Of a stretch of DNA of 64,000 nt, positions 57,108 through 64,000 are shown piece after piece (the stretch's first letter is position 1; every line of letters begins with the position of its first letter). The stretch covers positions 62,001 to 126,000 of the forward strand of contig BPJM01000001.1 of the NCBI GenBank assembly GCA_026004615.1, given 5' to 3'. The translations under genes were made by a program, and so were the position numbers. The notes beneath the pieces were generated by a model. The model had not been told where the DNA came from. It did no database searches and saw only the letters and a list, made by a program, of their open reading frames with translations. Source of the stretch: Planctomycetota bacterium (GTDB lineage Bacteria > Planctomycetota > J058 > J103).

Positions 57108-58373
57108 ATGGCGGAGGCAGGATCGCCACGAACGGTGCGGGCCCGCGCGCTGGCCGGCGGTGCGCCGGAGCTGCTCCGGCAGCTACGGCGCTTGGGGCTC
57201 GGCGGCACGGCGCTGACGGCGGCGGTGGAGCGCGAGCGGCGGGCGGCGGTGCTGCTGGCGGACGTACCGGCCGCCGCACGCGCGACCCTCCAGGCCCAGG
57301 CACGCCAGCAAGGGGTCAGCTGCTACTCGCCCGCCAGCGCGGGCGGCGAGGGGGCCGAGGCGCCGGCGAGCGAGCTGGTCTTGGTCGCGCCGGCGCTGTT
57401 GTTGCGCGAGCTGGCGCGCGAGCTCCCGGTGGAGCTCGGAGCGCCGCTCGACGACGCGGTCCGCCGCGCCCTGGGCGAGGGCCCGCGGCTGCGCTGGCGG
57501 CACCGCCGCGGGGTGCTGGAGCTGGACGGCCCGCTGCTCATGGGGGTGCTCAATCTCACCCCCGACTCCTTCTCCGATGGCGGGCAGTGGTCGGATCCGG
57601 AGGCGGCGGTGGCGCGCGCGCATGCCATGGTGGCCGAGGGAGCGGCGATCATCGACGTGGGCGGGGAATCGACCCGACCCGGCGCCGAACCGGTGCCGGC
57701 GGCCGAGGAGCTGCGCCGCGTCCTGCCGGTGCTGCAACGCCTGGCCGGCAGCGGCCCCGATGCGCTCGCCGTCCCGGTGTCGATCGACACCCGCCGCGCC
57801 GAGGTCGCGCGCGAGGCGCTCGCTGCCGGCGCCGCCATCGTGAACGACGTCACCGGGCTCGCCGATCCGGCCATGCGCGCCGTGGTCGCGGAGGCACGAG
57901 CGGGCTGCGTGATCATGCACATGCGGGGCGAGCCCCGCACCATGCAACAGGATCCCCGCTACGACGACGTGGTGGGCGAGGTGGAGCACTGGCTTGTGGC
58001 CGCCGCCGCCCAGGCCGAGCGCGACGGGGTCGCGCGCGAGGCCATCGCCGTCGATCCCGGACTGGGCTTCGGCAAGACCGCGGTGCACAACCTGCTGCTG
58101 CTGCGCCACCTCGATGCGATCGCAGCGAGCGGCCGGCCGGTGGTGGTCGGGATCTCGCGCAAGTCCTTCCTCGGCCGCATCGTGGCGGGAGAGCAGCCGC
58201 CGCGCGAGGACCGCCTGGTGCGCGCTCCGGCCGAGCGCCTGCCGGCCGCCCTCGCACTCAGCTGTGCCGCGGTCGGCGCCGGCGCCCGCGTGCTGCGCAC
58301 CCACGACGTCCGCCCCACCGCCGACGCGCTCGCCGCCTGGCTGGCGCTGCAGAGCGCGGATCGCTGGCGCTAG
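57108..58373 (+). CDS. folP: Dihydropteroate synthase with N-terminal extension
   Basis: Joins p-aminobenzoate to the pterin pyrophosphate in folate synthesis, the target of sulfonamides. 421 residues from ATG 57108, with GGAGGAG five bases upstream. DHPS begins at about 140: GPLLMGVLNLTPDSFSDGGQ, IIDVGGESTRPGAEPVPAAE, VPVSIDTRRAEVAREALAAG, IVNDVTGLADPAMRAVVAEA, CVIMHMRGEPRTMQQDP, AIAVDPGLGFGKTAVHNLLL and VVVGISRKSFLGRI. The first 135 residues (ALAGGAPELLRQLRRLGLGG) are absent from E. coli FolP (282 residues); a similar leader is known in some DHPS of other phyla. The gene is intact next to a heavily shifted mcm gene. Confidence 0.95.
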   Translation: MAEAGSPRTVRARALAGGAPELLRQLRRLGLGGTALTAAVERERRAAVLLADVPAAARATLQAQARQQGVSCYSPASAGGEGAEAPASELVLVAPALLLRELARELPVELGAPLDDAVRRALGEGPRLRWRHRRGVLELDGPLLMGVLNLTPDSFSDGGQWSDPEAAVARAHAMVAEGAAIIDVGGESTRPGAEPVPAAEELRRVLPVLQRLAGSGPDALAVPVSIDTRRAEVAREALAAGAAIVNDVTGLADPAMRAVVAEARAGCVIMHMRGEPRTMQQDPRYDDVVGEVEHWLVAAAAQAERDGVAREAIAVDPGLGFGKTAVHNLLLLRHLDAIAASGRPVVVGISRKSFLGRIVAGEQPPREDRLVRAPAERLPAALALSCAAVGAGARVLRTHDVRPTADALAAWLALQSADRWR

Positions 58374-58445
58374 TCGGCCCGCCGCCCGCGCACCTGCGCC
58401 GCCGCTCGGCCGCCACCTGCCATCCCGCCGGCGCCCGACCGCCCC

Positions 58446-58766
58446 TCACAGGGCCCGGATTCGCCAGCCGCCTGGCTCGTGGCTCAGCGTGAGCACCCCC
58501 TGGTCCACCACCCGCCCTCCCGGGTCGACGACTTCGAACGTGAGTTCGGCGATCTGCCCGGTGTGATCGATGCGGCGGGGCCGCAGTGTCCAGCCGTGGC
58601 GCTGCACCTTGGCGCTGTTGCGCGCGAACAGCTCCTGCTCCGGCGGGGCGTCCTCGACACACAGGGCGGCGAACGCCGGTGCGTCGCCATCGCGCACCGC
58701 GCGGGCGAAGCGCTCGAAGACCTGCAGGATTTCCTCGTCCATCCCCGGCTCGTGCCGATGCGCCAT
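58446..58766 (-). CDS. NTF2-like hypothetical protein
   Basis: 106 residues from ATG 58766, or ATG 58742 (DEEILQVFERFARAVRDGDA). The fold looks like the NTF2/SnoaL cone: a helix pair, AFAALCVEDAPPEQEL, then strands WTLRPRRIDHTGQIAELTFE and VVDPGGRVVDQGVLTLSHEP, ending GGWRIRAL. This fold serves as enzyme or ligand-binding domain in many contexts, so no function is given. It converges on folP. Confidence 0.6.
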   Translation of the reverse strand: MAHRHEPGMDEEILQVFERFARAVRDGDAPAFAALCVEDAPPEQELFARNSAKVQRHGWTLRPRRIDHTGQIAELTFEVVDPGGRVVDQGVLTLSHEPGGWRIRAL

Positions 58767-58901
58767 GCGAGCCCGCGCCCCGCTCCCTCAGTCCAGTCCC
58801 GCCGCCTCCAGCCGCGCCATGAAGCGGTACTCCCGCGCCGTCGCCCGCGCCGCGCTCGCCCCCGCGCCGCGCCGTGGCGCACCGCGACCCCACCGGCGTC
58901 G

Positions 58902-59345
58902 CTACGGCACCTCCGGGGCCGGCGGCGAAGCGGGCGCGATCCCGCCGGGCAGCGGCCGCTCGTGCACGCGCAGCGTCCGGGCACCGAGCAGCCGCCCGTC
59001 CACCAGCAGCCGGAACTCGTAGCGCGAGGCGCGCGGAAACACCGTGTTCACCAGCCGGATGCCGAAGTCGTGGGTGGCCAGCTTGTCGCGCGACTCCAGC
59101 CGCAGCCCCGAGACCCGCGCCACCAGCTGGCCGTTCTCCAGGTCCTCCAGCTCCAGCGCCAGCTCGTAGCTGCCGAGCGCGTCGGTCAGGCTGGCATAGA
59201 CCGCGAGCGGGTTGAGCACCATCGGCAGTTTGGTGGTGTGCACGTCGGTGAAGATGCCGATCGCGCTGTGCTTGTTGGTGACGGCCTCTCGGAGCACCAG
59301 GTCGCAGATCAGCAGCGCGTGCAGCGTCGGCATGGGTGCGGGCAT
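58902..59345 (-). CDS. DUF6941-like conserved protein
   Basis: 147 residues from ATG 59345 (or ATG 59333). The sequence TLHALLICDLVLREAVTNKH, AIGIFTDVHTTKLPMVLNPL, AVYASLTDALGSYELALELE, DLENGQLVARVSGLRLESRD and YEFRLLVDGRLLGARTLRVH matches my memory of DUF6941, a family of unknown function common in Planctomycetes and other bacteria. It seems to be a beta-sandwich without signal peptide. It begins ten bases after the tail-anchored protein gene ends. Confidence 0.7.
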   Translation of the reverse strand: MPAPMPTLHALLICDLVLREAVTNKHSAIGIFTDVHTTKLPMVLNPLAVYASLTDALGSYELALELEDLENGQLVARVSGLRLESRDKLATHDFGIRLVNTVFPRASRYEFRLLVDGRLLGARTLRVHERPLPGGIAPASPPAPEVP

Positions 59346-59354
59346 GGACCCACC

Positions 59355-59945
59355 TCAATGCAACCAGAGCACCAGCGCCAGCAGCGCCGCCACCGCCGCC
59401 AGCGCCAGCACCGCGACCAGCACCGGCGCCCTGTTCGCAGCCGGCACGACCTCGCGAATCGCCAGCGGGCGGGTGCTCGCGAGCACCCGCCGCCAGAGCC
59501 GGCGCGCCGCGCGCGGCAGCGGCGGCAGCGTGACCGTGGCGCCCTCGCGATCGATCCGGGGCGGGCAGTCGCGCGGCCGCGGACAGTCTTCCAGCGCCAG
59601 CCCCGCCTTCTCGAGCGTCATCCGCACCACGGCATTGGGCGGTTCGCTGAGCGCCCCCCGGCTCGCCCACCGGCGGAAGACCTCCAGGCTCGCACGCGCC
59701 GCCTCGGCATCCTGCTCGTCGCCGTAGCTCGCCTCCAGTCCCAGTGGCCGGCCGAGGACGGTGGAGATCGCGCCGCTCAGCGCGCCGCCGAGCGCGCCCA
59801 GCGCCCCGCTCACCCCCCCGCTGCCCGCACCAGTCGCCGGAGCGCGCCGCTCGCCCCGCCCGGCGCCCTCCGCCTCCGCCTCACCCCACTCGTCCACCGC
59901 GCGCCCGCTCCGCGGCGCCACCGCCGCCCAAGGGGTGCGGGCCAT
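59355..59945 (-). CDS. Tail-anchored hypothetical membrane protein
   Basis: 196 residues from ATG 59945 (ARTPWAAVAPRSGRAVDEWG). The N-terminal 65 residues are Gly/Ala-rich with glycine-alanine repeats (GGVSGALGALGGALSGAIST). A short folded part follows (SYGDEQDAEAARASLEVFRR, WASRGALSEPPNAVVRMTLE), and the last 25 residues are a C-terminal membrane helix (APVLVAVLALAAVAALLALV). Family unknown. It is paired with the DUF6941 gene. Confidence 0.55.
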   Translation of the reverse strand: MARTPWAAVAPRSGRAVDEWGEAEAEGAGRGERRAPATGAGSGGVSGALGALGGALSGAISTVLGRPLGLEASYGDEQDAEAARASLEVFRRWASRGALSEPPNAVVRMTLEKAGLALEDCPRPRDCPPRIDREGATVTLPPLPRAARRLWRRVLASTRPLAIREVVPAANRAPVLVAVLALAAVAALLALVLWLH

Positions 59946-60062
59946 GGTAGCGCGAGCGCCGCCGCCGTCCAGCACCGCGAGAGCGCCGCGCGGCACTGCC
60001 GCACGCCGTAGGGCGGCTCTGGGCACCGGCGGCGGCCCAGCGCCGGCGCGCGCCGCCGCCAG

Positions 60063-60071
60063 TGCTATAAT
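60063..60071 (+). promoter_or_regulatory. Extended -10 promoter of tRNA-Ser
   Basis: TGCTATAAT, a TGn extended -10 with perfect TATAAT at 60066-60071, ten bases before the tRNA 5-prime end. No -35 box is evident. Confidence 0.65.
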
Positions 60072-60081
60072 CCGCCGGCCC

Positions 60082-60168
60082 GGAGGGTTGCCGGAGCGGC
60101 CGAACGGGGCGGTCTTGAAAACCGCTGGCACCGCGAGGTGCCCGGGGGTTCGAATCCCTCACCCTCCG
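60082..60168 (+). tRNA. tRNA-Ser (anticodon TGA)
   Basis: 87 bases. The acceptor GGAGGGT pairs with ACCCTCC, with discriminator G at 60168 and no encoded CCA. The anticodon stem GCGGT/ACCGC encloses CTTGAAA, giving anticodon TGA. The long variable arm (CACCGCGAGGTG) is typical of serine. The T arm is GGGGGTTCGAATCCCTC. It is not tRNA-Sec, whose anticodon would be TCA. Confidence 0.95.
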
Positions 60169-60653
60169 CCGCCGCTCGCACCACGAGCACCCGCCGCCGG
60201 CTCGCGCCACCGCCGCTCGGCCTGCTGGAGCTCGGCGAGGAACTCCTCCGGACCGAGATAGCCGCGCACCCGCATGAGCTCGGTGCCGTCCGGACGCAGG
60301 AAGATCACCTGCGGGATGGAGTCGATCCCGAAGCGCTGGCGCGCCGCGGGCTGCTCGTCCAGATCGATCCGTACCCGCTCGAAGCCGGCGCTCGCCGCCT
60401 CGACCCGGGGATCCTGCAGCGTGACGGCATCCAGCCGCCGGCACGACAGTCAGGTGTGCGCGCCGATCTTCACCAGGACCGCAACGCCACGCCGGGCGGC
60501 AGCCGCCAGCGCCGGCTCCAGCGCGGCGTGCCAGCCGCGCTGGCGGAACGCCTCCTCCTCGACCCGCCAGGCGAGCGTGTAGAACGCGACCGCGCCGCCC
60601 AGCAACGCCGCCAGCGCGAACAGCACCGCCCGCTTCTTGCACCGCGCCTGCAC
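60159..60653 (-). CDS. Membrane-anchored thioredoxin-fold protein with in-frame UGA at the CxxC motif (candidate selenoprotein)
   Basis: Start GTG 60653, with AAGGAG six bases upstream. The frame stays open to TGA 60159 except for one TGA at 60452-60450, giving 164 residues. A basic start and a transmembrane helix come first (AVLFALAALLGGAVAFYTLA), then a helix and the thioredoxin core: GVAVLVKIGAHT, then UGA, then LSCRRLDAVTLQDPRVE, so position 68 is U and Cys71 follows as U-x-x-C. The cis-proline motif is GIDSIPQVIFLRPDGTE and VRGYLGPEEFLAELQQAE ends the fold. The catalytic domain would face the periplasm. Unlike neighbouring broken genes there is no indel. A TGC-to-TGA error is the main alternative. 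The 3-prime end overlaps tRNA-Ser by ten bases. Confidence 0.75.
60420..60452 (-). promoter_or_regulatory. SECIS-like stem-loop after the in-frame UGA
   Basis: Directly after UGA (60452-60450), minus-strand bases 60445-60437 and 60428-60420 pair as four base pairs, one C-U mismatch, then four base pairs. The eight-base loop GGCUGGAU begins with GG. A bacterial SECIS has a stem with a G at the start of the loop, usually 16-37 bases after UGA; here the loop begins after 13, slightly short. Confidence 0.45.
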
Positions 60654-60742
60654 GCCCCGCTCCTTTCCGCCGCCGGGCCCGCCTCCCGAAGCTACCGCAT
60701 CCCGGCGGCGCCGCCCAGCCGCCGCGCCTCGCCCCGGGCTGT

Positions 60743-61078
60743 TCACCGCTCCGGCGCGCGCGGGCACCGCCGCCAGCGCAACTCGCGGTTGCGCTGGAGC
60801 AGGATCACCACGTGCCCGGCCTCGCGAAAGGTGGCCATGGGGCCCTGGAGCGGGTCGTCCTCGAGCACGAACGCGATCTTGCGCCGCTCCGCACCCGCCG
60901 GCAGCGGCGGCAGCAGACCCGGGCGGTGCCAGTAGTCGTACAGCCGCACCAGCTCCCCGCACCCGGGACAGGCCCCGTAGGCGCGGCGGCAGGCCGGACA
61001 CTCCGCCTGATGGGCGCTGGGCAGAGCCGCCACCGCGGCGCCGCAGTGCGGGCAGCGCTTCTCCCCGCCCGCCGCCAT
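60743..61078 (-). CDS. Small protein with three CxxC zinc knuckles
   Basis: 111 residues from ATG 61078, with GGAGG eight bases upstream. CPHC, CPAC and CPGC lie in the first 40 residues (GGEKRCPHCGAAVAALPSAH, QAECPACRRAYGACPGCGEL), followed by LYDYWHRPGLLPPLPAGAER and FREAGHVVILLQRNRELRWR. At least one zinc ion is likely bound. The function is unknown. It lies between the thioredoxin-like gene and the deacetylase-family gene on the same strand. Confidence 0.6.
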   Translation of the reverse strand: MAAGGEKRCPHCGAAVAALPSAHQAECPACRRAYGACPGCGELVRLYDYWHRPGLLPPLPAGAERRKIAFVLEDDPLQGPMATFREAGHVVILLQRNRELRWRRCPRAPER

Positions 61079-61127
61079 CGCAGCCCCTCCTCGCCGCGGG
61101 CCGCGGACCAGGGCCCGGACCGTGCTG

Positions 61128-62078
61128 CTATGCCTCGAGCAGCTCCCGCACGTGGGCGGCCGCCGCCAGGCCCAGTCCCTCCAGGTCGTAGCCCCCCTCC
61201 AGCACCGAGACCAGCCGGCCGCCGGCGTGCGCGCGCGCGATCTCGAGCACCATCCGCGTCAGCTCCGCGAAGCCCTCGTCGGTCACCCGCAGGCCCCCGA
61301 GCGGATCGCCGTGCCGGGCGTCGAAACCGGCCGAGATCAGCACCAGCTGCGGCCGAAACCGCTCCATCGCGTCCGCCAGCTCGGCGAACGCGGCCTGGAT
61401 CTCGGCATCGCCGGCGCCGCTCGGCAACGGGCGGTTCATGTTCGCGCCGCGCCCCGGGCCCTCGCCCACCTCGTACGCGTAGCCGCGCCCGGTCAGCGCC
61501 ATCGGATAGTTGCCGTACTCGTGGGTGGAGAAGTAGAACACGCTGCCGTCGGCGTAGAACGCCTCCTGGGTACCGTTGCCATGGTGCAGGTCCCAGTCCG
61601 CGATGAGCACCCGCTCCAACCCGTGGCGCCGCTGCGCGTGGCGCGCGGCGAGCGCGACGTGGTTCACGATGCAGAACCCCATGCCGCGAGCCGGCTCGGC
61701 GTGGTGGCCGGGCGGCCGCACCGCGCAGAAGGCGTTGTGGAGCCGTCCCTCGCACACCGCATCGACGGCCGCCAGCACCGCTCCCGAGGCCGCGAGCACG
61801 GCCTGCCAGCTGCCGGCCGACAGCGGGGTGTCGCCGGTGGACAGCTCGCGCCGCCCGGCGGCGATCTCCGCCTGCGCCAGCGCCAGGTAGGCCGGCTCGT
61901 GCACCTCCGCGAGCAGCGCCGGCTCCACCGCCACCGGTGCGAGGGGCTGCAGCCGCGCGGCCAGCCCGGCCGCCTCGAGCGCGGCCGCGATCGCCTGCAG
62001 CCGCTCGGGCCGCTCGGGGTGGCCCCAGGCCACCCGGTGCGCGGCGCACGCCGCCGGGCTGGCGAAGCCGGTACTCAC
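61128..62078 (-). CDS. Histone deacetylase family protein
   Basis: A zinc amidohydrolase of 316 residues. The start is GTG 62078, overlapping the stop of the universal stress gene (GTGA), with GGAGG four bases upstream. The signature is complete: HPERPERLQAIAAALEAAGL, AVRPPGHHAEPARGMGFCIV (catalytic His pair), VLIADWDLHHGNGTQEAFYA (zinc Asp and His), SVFYFSTHEYGNYP, LVLISAGFDARHGDPLGGLR (zinc Asp) and SVLEGGYDLEGL. Bacterial members act on acetylated polyamines, proteins or acetoin-related compounds. The lysine-rich H1-like proteins encoded 26 kb away are conceivable substrates. Confidence 0.92.
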   Translation of the reverse strand: MSTGFASPAACAAHRVAWGHPERPERLQAIAAALEAAGLAARLQPLAPVAVEPALLAEVHEPAYLALAQAEIAAGRRELSTGDTPLSAGSWQAVLAASGAVLAAVDAVCEGRLHNAFCAVRPPGHHAEPARGMGFCIVNHVALAARHAQRRHGLERVLIADWDLHHGNGTQEAFYADGSVFYFSTHEYGNYPMALTGRGYAYEVGEGPGRGANMNRPLPSGAGDAEIQAAFAELADAMERFRPQLVLISAGFDARHGDPLGGLRVTDEGFAELTRMVLEIARAHAGGRLVSVLEGGYDLEGLGLAAAAHVRELLEA

Positions 62079-63031
62079 TTCGCCTCCTCGCCGGATGGGC
62101 TCGGCGCGGTGGCGGCAGCCAGCGGCGAGACGAAGCCCTCGGGCTTGCACACCCAGAACGAGCCCTCCACGCGCTCGACCAACCGCTCAGCGGTGTTCCC
62201 CATGAGCAGGCCCGCCAGGCCGGTGCGCGCCGCCGTACCCATGACCACGAGGTCGATCCCCCACTCCGCGATCAGCCGCGCGACCGCCTGTTCGACCTTG
62301 CCCTCGGCGAGGTGGATCGCCGCGCGCGCGCCCTCCGCCCCGAGCAGCTGCTCCAGTGCGGCCCGCGCGCCCTCGAGCACCTCGGCGTGGTAGCGGGCGA
62401 TCTCCGCCTCCGCGTCCGGCTCGCGCCGCAGCGCGAAGTCGAGCGGATAGCTCACGCAGTGCAGCACGTGCAGCTCCGCCCCTGCCAGTTCGCACAGCAT
62501 GCGCCCGGTGGCGAGACACAGCGCACTCACCGGGGAGAGATCGACCGCCACCAGCACCCGCCGCAGCCCCGGGCGGCTGTCGGGATGCACGCTCCAGACC
62601 GGCATCGGGGCCAGGCGCATGAGCTGGCGGGCGGTCAGCCCGTGTACCAGCCGCTCGAGCAGGGTGTGTCGCCGCGCGGCGACCACCACCAGCTCGTGAC
62701 CGCGCGCGATCGCGTGCCGCACGAGCTCCACGCTCGGCCGTCCGTGCAGGATCGTGGCCTCCGCCCCTACCCCCTGCTGGCGCGCGCGCTCGACCCAGCG
62801 CTCCAGCGCGGCGCCCAGCAGCGCCTCCAGCGCGCCGGCCGCCGCACCCGCACGCGCGCTCGCGGCCGGTTGGGCAGCGCCCTCCAGTACGTGCACCAGC
62901 TCCAGCGCCGCACCGGCGCGCCGGGCGAGCCACAGCGCCTGCTCGAACGCCGGCTCGCCCGCCAGCTCCCCCTGATCGGTACAGGCCACCCCGAGCAGGA
63001 CGCGGCGCGGCGGTACCAGGCCCGGCGTCAT
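62075..63031 (-). CDS. Tandem universal stress protein (UspE-like)
   Basis: 318 residues from ATG 63031, two UspA domains in series. The first half is RRVLLGVACTDQGELAGEPA, HELVVVAARRHTLLERLVHG and ARQLMRLAPMPVWSVHPDS. The second half starts RRVLVAVDLSPVSALCLATG and contains DLVVMGTAARTGLAGLLMGN followed by TAERLVERVEGSFWVCKPEG. The GxxRxGxxGxxxGN-like ATP motif (GTAARTGLAGLLMGNTAE) is kept only in the second half. The stop overlaps the deacetylase start, and the single-domain usp gene ends 11 bases upstream, so the three form one operon. Confidence 0.92.
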   Translation of the reverse strand: MTPGLVPPRRVLLGVACTDQGELAGEPAFEQALWLARRAGAALELVHVLEGAAQPAASARAGAAAGALEALLGAALERWVERARQQGVGAEATILHGRPSVELVRHAIARGHELVVVAARRHTLLERLVHGLTARQLMRLAPMPVWSVHPDSRPGLRRVLVAVDLSPVSALCLATGRMLCELAGAELHVLHCVSYPLDFALRREPDAEAEIARYHAEVLEGARAALEQLLGAEGARAAIHLAEGKVEQAVARLIAEWGIDLVVMGTAARTGLAGLLMGNTAERLVERVEGSFWVCKPEGFVSPLAAATAPSPSGEEAK

Positions 63032-63042
63032 GCGCAGCTCCT

Positions 63043-63525
63043 TCAGGACGCGGGCTCGGGGCCGGTGGCCCCGCCGCCGCGCAGCGCCAGCAGCGGCACC
63101 GGACTGCGCTCCAGCAGCGCCTCGGCCACGCTGCCCTGCAGCAACCGGTCGATGCCCTGCCGGCCATGGGTGGCGACGACCAGCAGATCGGCGCCGATCT
63201 CGCGCGCCAGCTCCAGCAGCTCATCCACCGCCTCGCCGACCCGCAGGTGGACCCCGGCGAGGCGCTGCGCGGCCCCGGGAACGCGGGCGAGCACCCCTTC
63301 GAGCTCGGCGCGAGCCTGCCCGACCAGCTCGCGCTCGAGCGCTTCCCGATCCCGCCCGGCGCCGATCCGCTCGAGCTCCTCTTCGGGCCGCAGGCAGGCA
63401 TGATCCACCACGTGCGCGGCGTGGACCTGTGCCCCGAGCCGCTCGCCGAGTTCGAGCGCACGGGCGAGCGCCTGCGCGGAGGCCGGCGTGAGATCGACCC
63501 CGACCAGGATCGTGCGGAACGGCAT
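63043..63525 (-). CDS. Universal stress protein, single domain
   Basis: 160 residues from ATG 63525, with GGGGAGG five bases upstream. It begins MPFRTILVGVDLTPASAQAL, followed by GAQVHAAHVVDHACLRPEEE, LRVGEAVDELLELAREIGAD and LLVVATHGRQGIDRLLQGSV with AEALLERSPVPLLALR. HGRQGIDRLLQGSVAEALLE matches the ATP-binding Gly motif of ATP-type Usp proteins only partly. It is the first gene of the operon with the tandem usp and deacetylase-family genes. Confidence 0.9.
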   Translation of the reverse strand: MPFRTILVGVDLTPASAQALARALELGERLGAQVHAAHVVDHACLRPEEELERIGAGRDREALERELVGQARAELEGVLARVPGAAQRLAGVHLRVGEAVDELLELAREIGADLLVVATHGRQGIDRLLQGSVAEALLERSPVPLLALRGGGATGPEPAS

Positions 63526-63648
63526 CGCGTCCTCCCCGCCGCGCGGTGGCATGGTAGCAGATCGCGCACCCGGCTTCACGCCGTGGCGAGACCCCCCCGA
63601 CGCCACCGCGCGGGGTCGAACCCATGCCGGAGGGAACGCGGGCTCGCC

Positions 63649-64000
63649 CTACTTCACGCCCCCCGGCGGGGCCGGCCGGATCGACTCCATCACCCGGCGC
63701 ACCAACGGCTCCCGCCGCGCCACCTGCTCGGCGAGGCCGAGCCCCGTCACCACGACCAGCTTGCCCTCCACGACGCGGACCCAGCACTCGACCACGATCA
63801 GCTGGCTGCCGTCCGGGCTGCTCGCCGTCCAGCGCATGCGGCCAGCCTCGTAGCCCTTGCCGGCGACCCGCTCGGGCGGTCCCTGCGCGCGCAGCGGTAC
63901 CGGGAACTGCTGGCTCATGCCCTGGGCGATGCCCTGTTGGATCCGCGGATCGGTCGGCGCGATGTCACGCGCGCTCGGGTCGAGGGCCTCGGTGGAGACG
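63649..64000 (-). CDS. C-terminal part of a hypothetical protein (5-prime truncated by window edge)
   Basis: The frame is open from the right edge of the window to the stop at 63649, at least 116 residues, with no in-frame stop upstream of ATG 63918, so that ATG is probably internal. Visible sequence: VSTEALDPSARDIAPTDPRI, QQGIAQGMSQQFPVPLRAQG, YEAGRMRWTASSPDGSQLIV, VECWVRVVEGKLVVVTGLGL and AEQVARREPLVRRVMESIRP. The pattern is that of a small alpha/beta domain like those in DUF1795/DcrB-type proteins, but I do not claim that. It is upstream of the usp genes on the same strand, 123 bases away. Confidence 0.5.
   Translation of the reverse strand, partial: VSTEALDPSARDIAPTDPRIQQGIAQGMSQQFPVPLRAQGPPERVAGKGYEAGRMRWTASSPDGSQLIVVECWVRVVEGKLVVVTGLGLAEQVARREPLVRRVMESIRPAPPGGVK

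Noticed and set aside
58767..58901. Small open frame ending EYRFMARLEAAGLD between the NTF2-like and DUF6941 genes
   Set aside because: It continues in frame after the DUF6941 stop but has no start codon or ribosome site of its own.
60082..60168. tRNA-Sec next to the candidate selenoprotein
   Set aside because: The anticodon is TGA with normal serine-type arms; tRNA-Sec would read UGA with anticodon TCA and have a longer acceptor stem.

Overview
This is about 64 kb of chromosomal DNA, very GC-rich by eye, from a Gram-negative bacterium. The only RNA genes seen are tRNA-Glu(CTC) and tRNA-Ser(TGA). I see no phage, insertion sequence, CRISPR array, rRNA or plasmid module. Lineage is inferred from gene content: a SpoVG with a zinc ribbon and acidic tail, a 753-residue GreA with a long N-terminal extension (known in Chlamydiae and Planctomycetes), a lysine-rich SWIB protein beside an H1-like protein, a fused SecDF, a DUF6941 protein and several Ser/Thr kinases. 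A Planctomycetota-like organism is the best guess; Myxococcota or a related group is not excluded.

Layout. 0-13 kb: lysC; a ParA/Xer block; a REC-REC-HD-GYP regulator; dapF; spoVG; a panC-folK-pssA operon; eno-ftsB. 13-22.5 kb: a sulfotransferase next to a large protein with a possible caspase-like dyad; a secreted CAP-domain protein; an SDR; an MFS carrier; an HpnH-type radical SAM hopanoid enzyme. 22.5-34 kb: NAD-type isocitrate dehydrogenase; secDF, yajC, tgt, glmS, an Hsp70/DUF2760 pair; an RlmK-like methyltransferase. 34-46 kb: SWIB and H1-like chromatin proteins, two Ser/Thr kinases (one TPR, one FHA), a type I phosphodiesterase, long GreA, tRNA-Glu. 46-58 kb: pepA, nfo and a PHP phosphoesterase; a DksA/TraR - histidine kinase - NtrC regulator operon; rhomboid, nnrE, birA, methylmalonyl-CoA mutase catalytic subunit, folP. 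58-64 kb: small conserved proteins, tRNA-Ser, a thioredoxin-like gene with an in-frame UGA, a histone-deacetylase-family enzyme and two universal stress genes.

Many conserved genes carry single-base frameshifts, several at runs of six to eight C or G (lysC, parA, xer, the HD-GYP gene, dapF, spoVG, panC, folK, pssA, eno, mcm and others). Most of the stretch from 16.5 to 36 kb is clean. So many broken housekeeping genes point to sequence errors rather than decay, so the gene spans below bridge the shifts.

The most interesting item is the thioredoxin-fold gene at 60159-60653. A TGA sits exactly where the first cysteine of a CxxC motif belongs, giving U-L-S-C. A stable stem-loop with a GG-starting apical loop follows at once. 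This looks like an unannotated selenoprotein, unless the base is an error.
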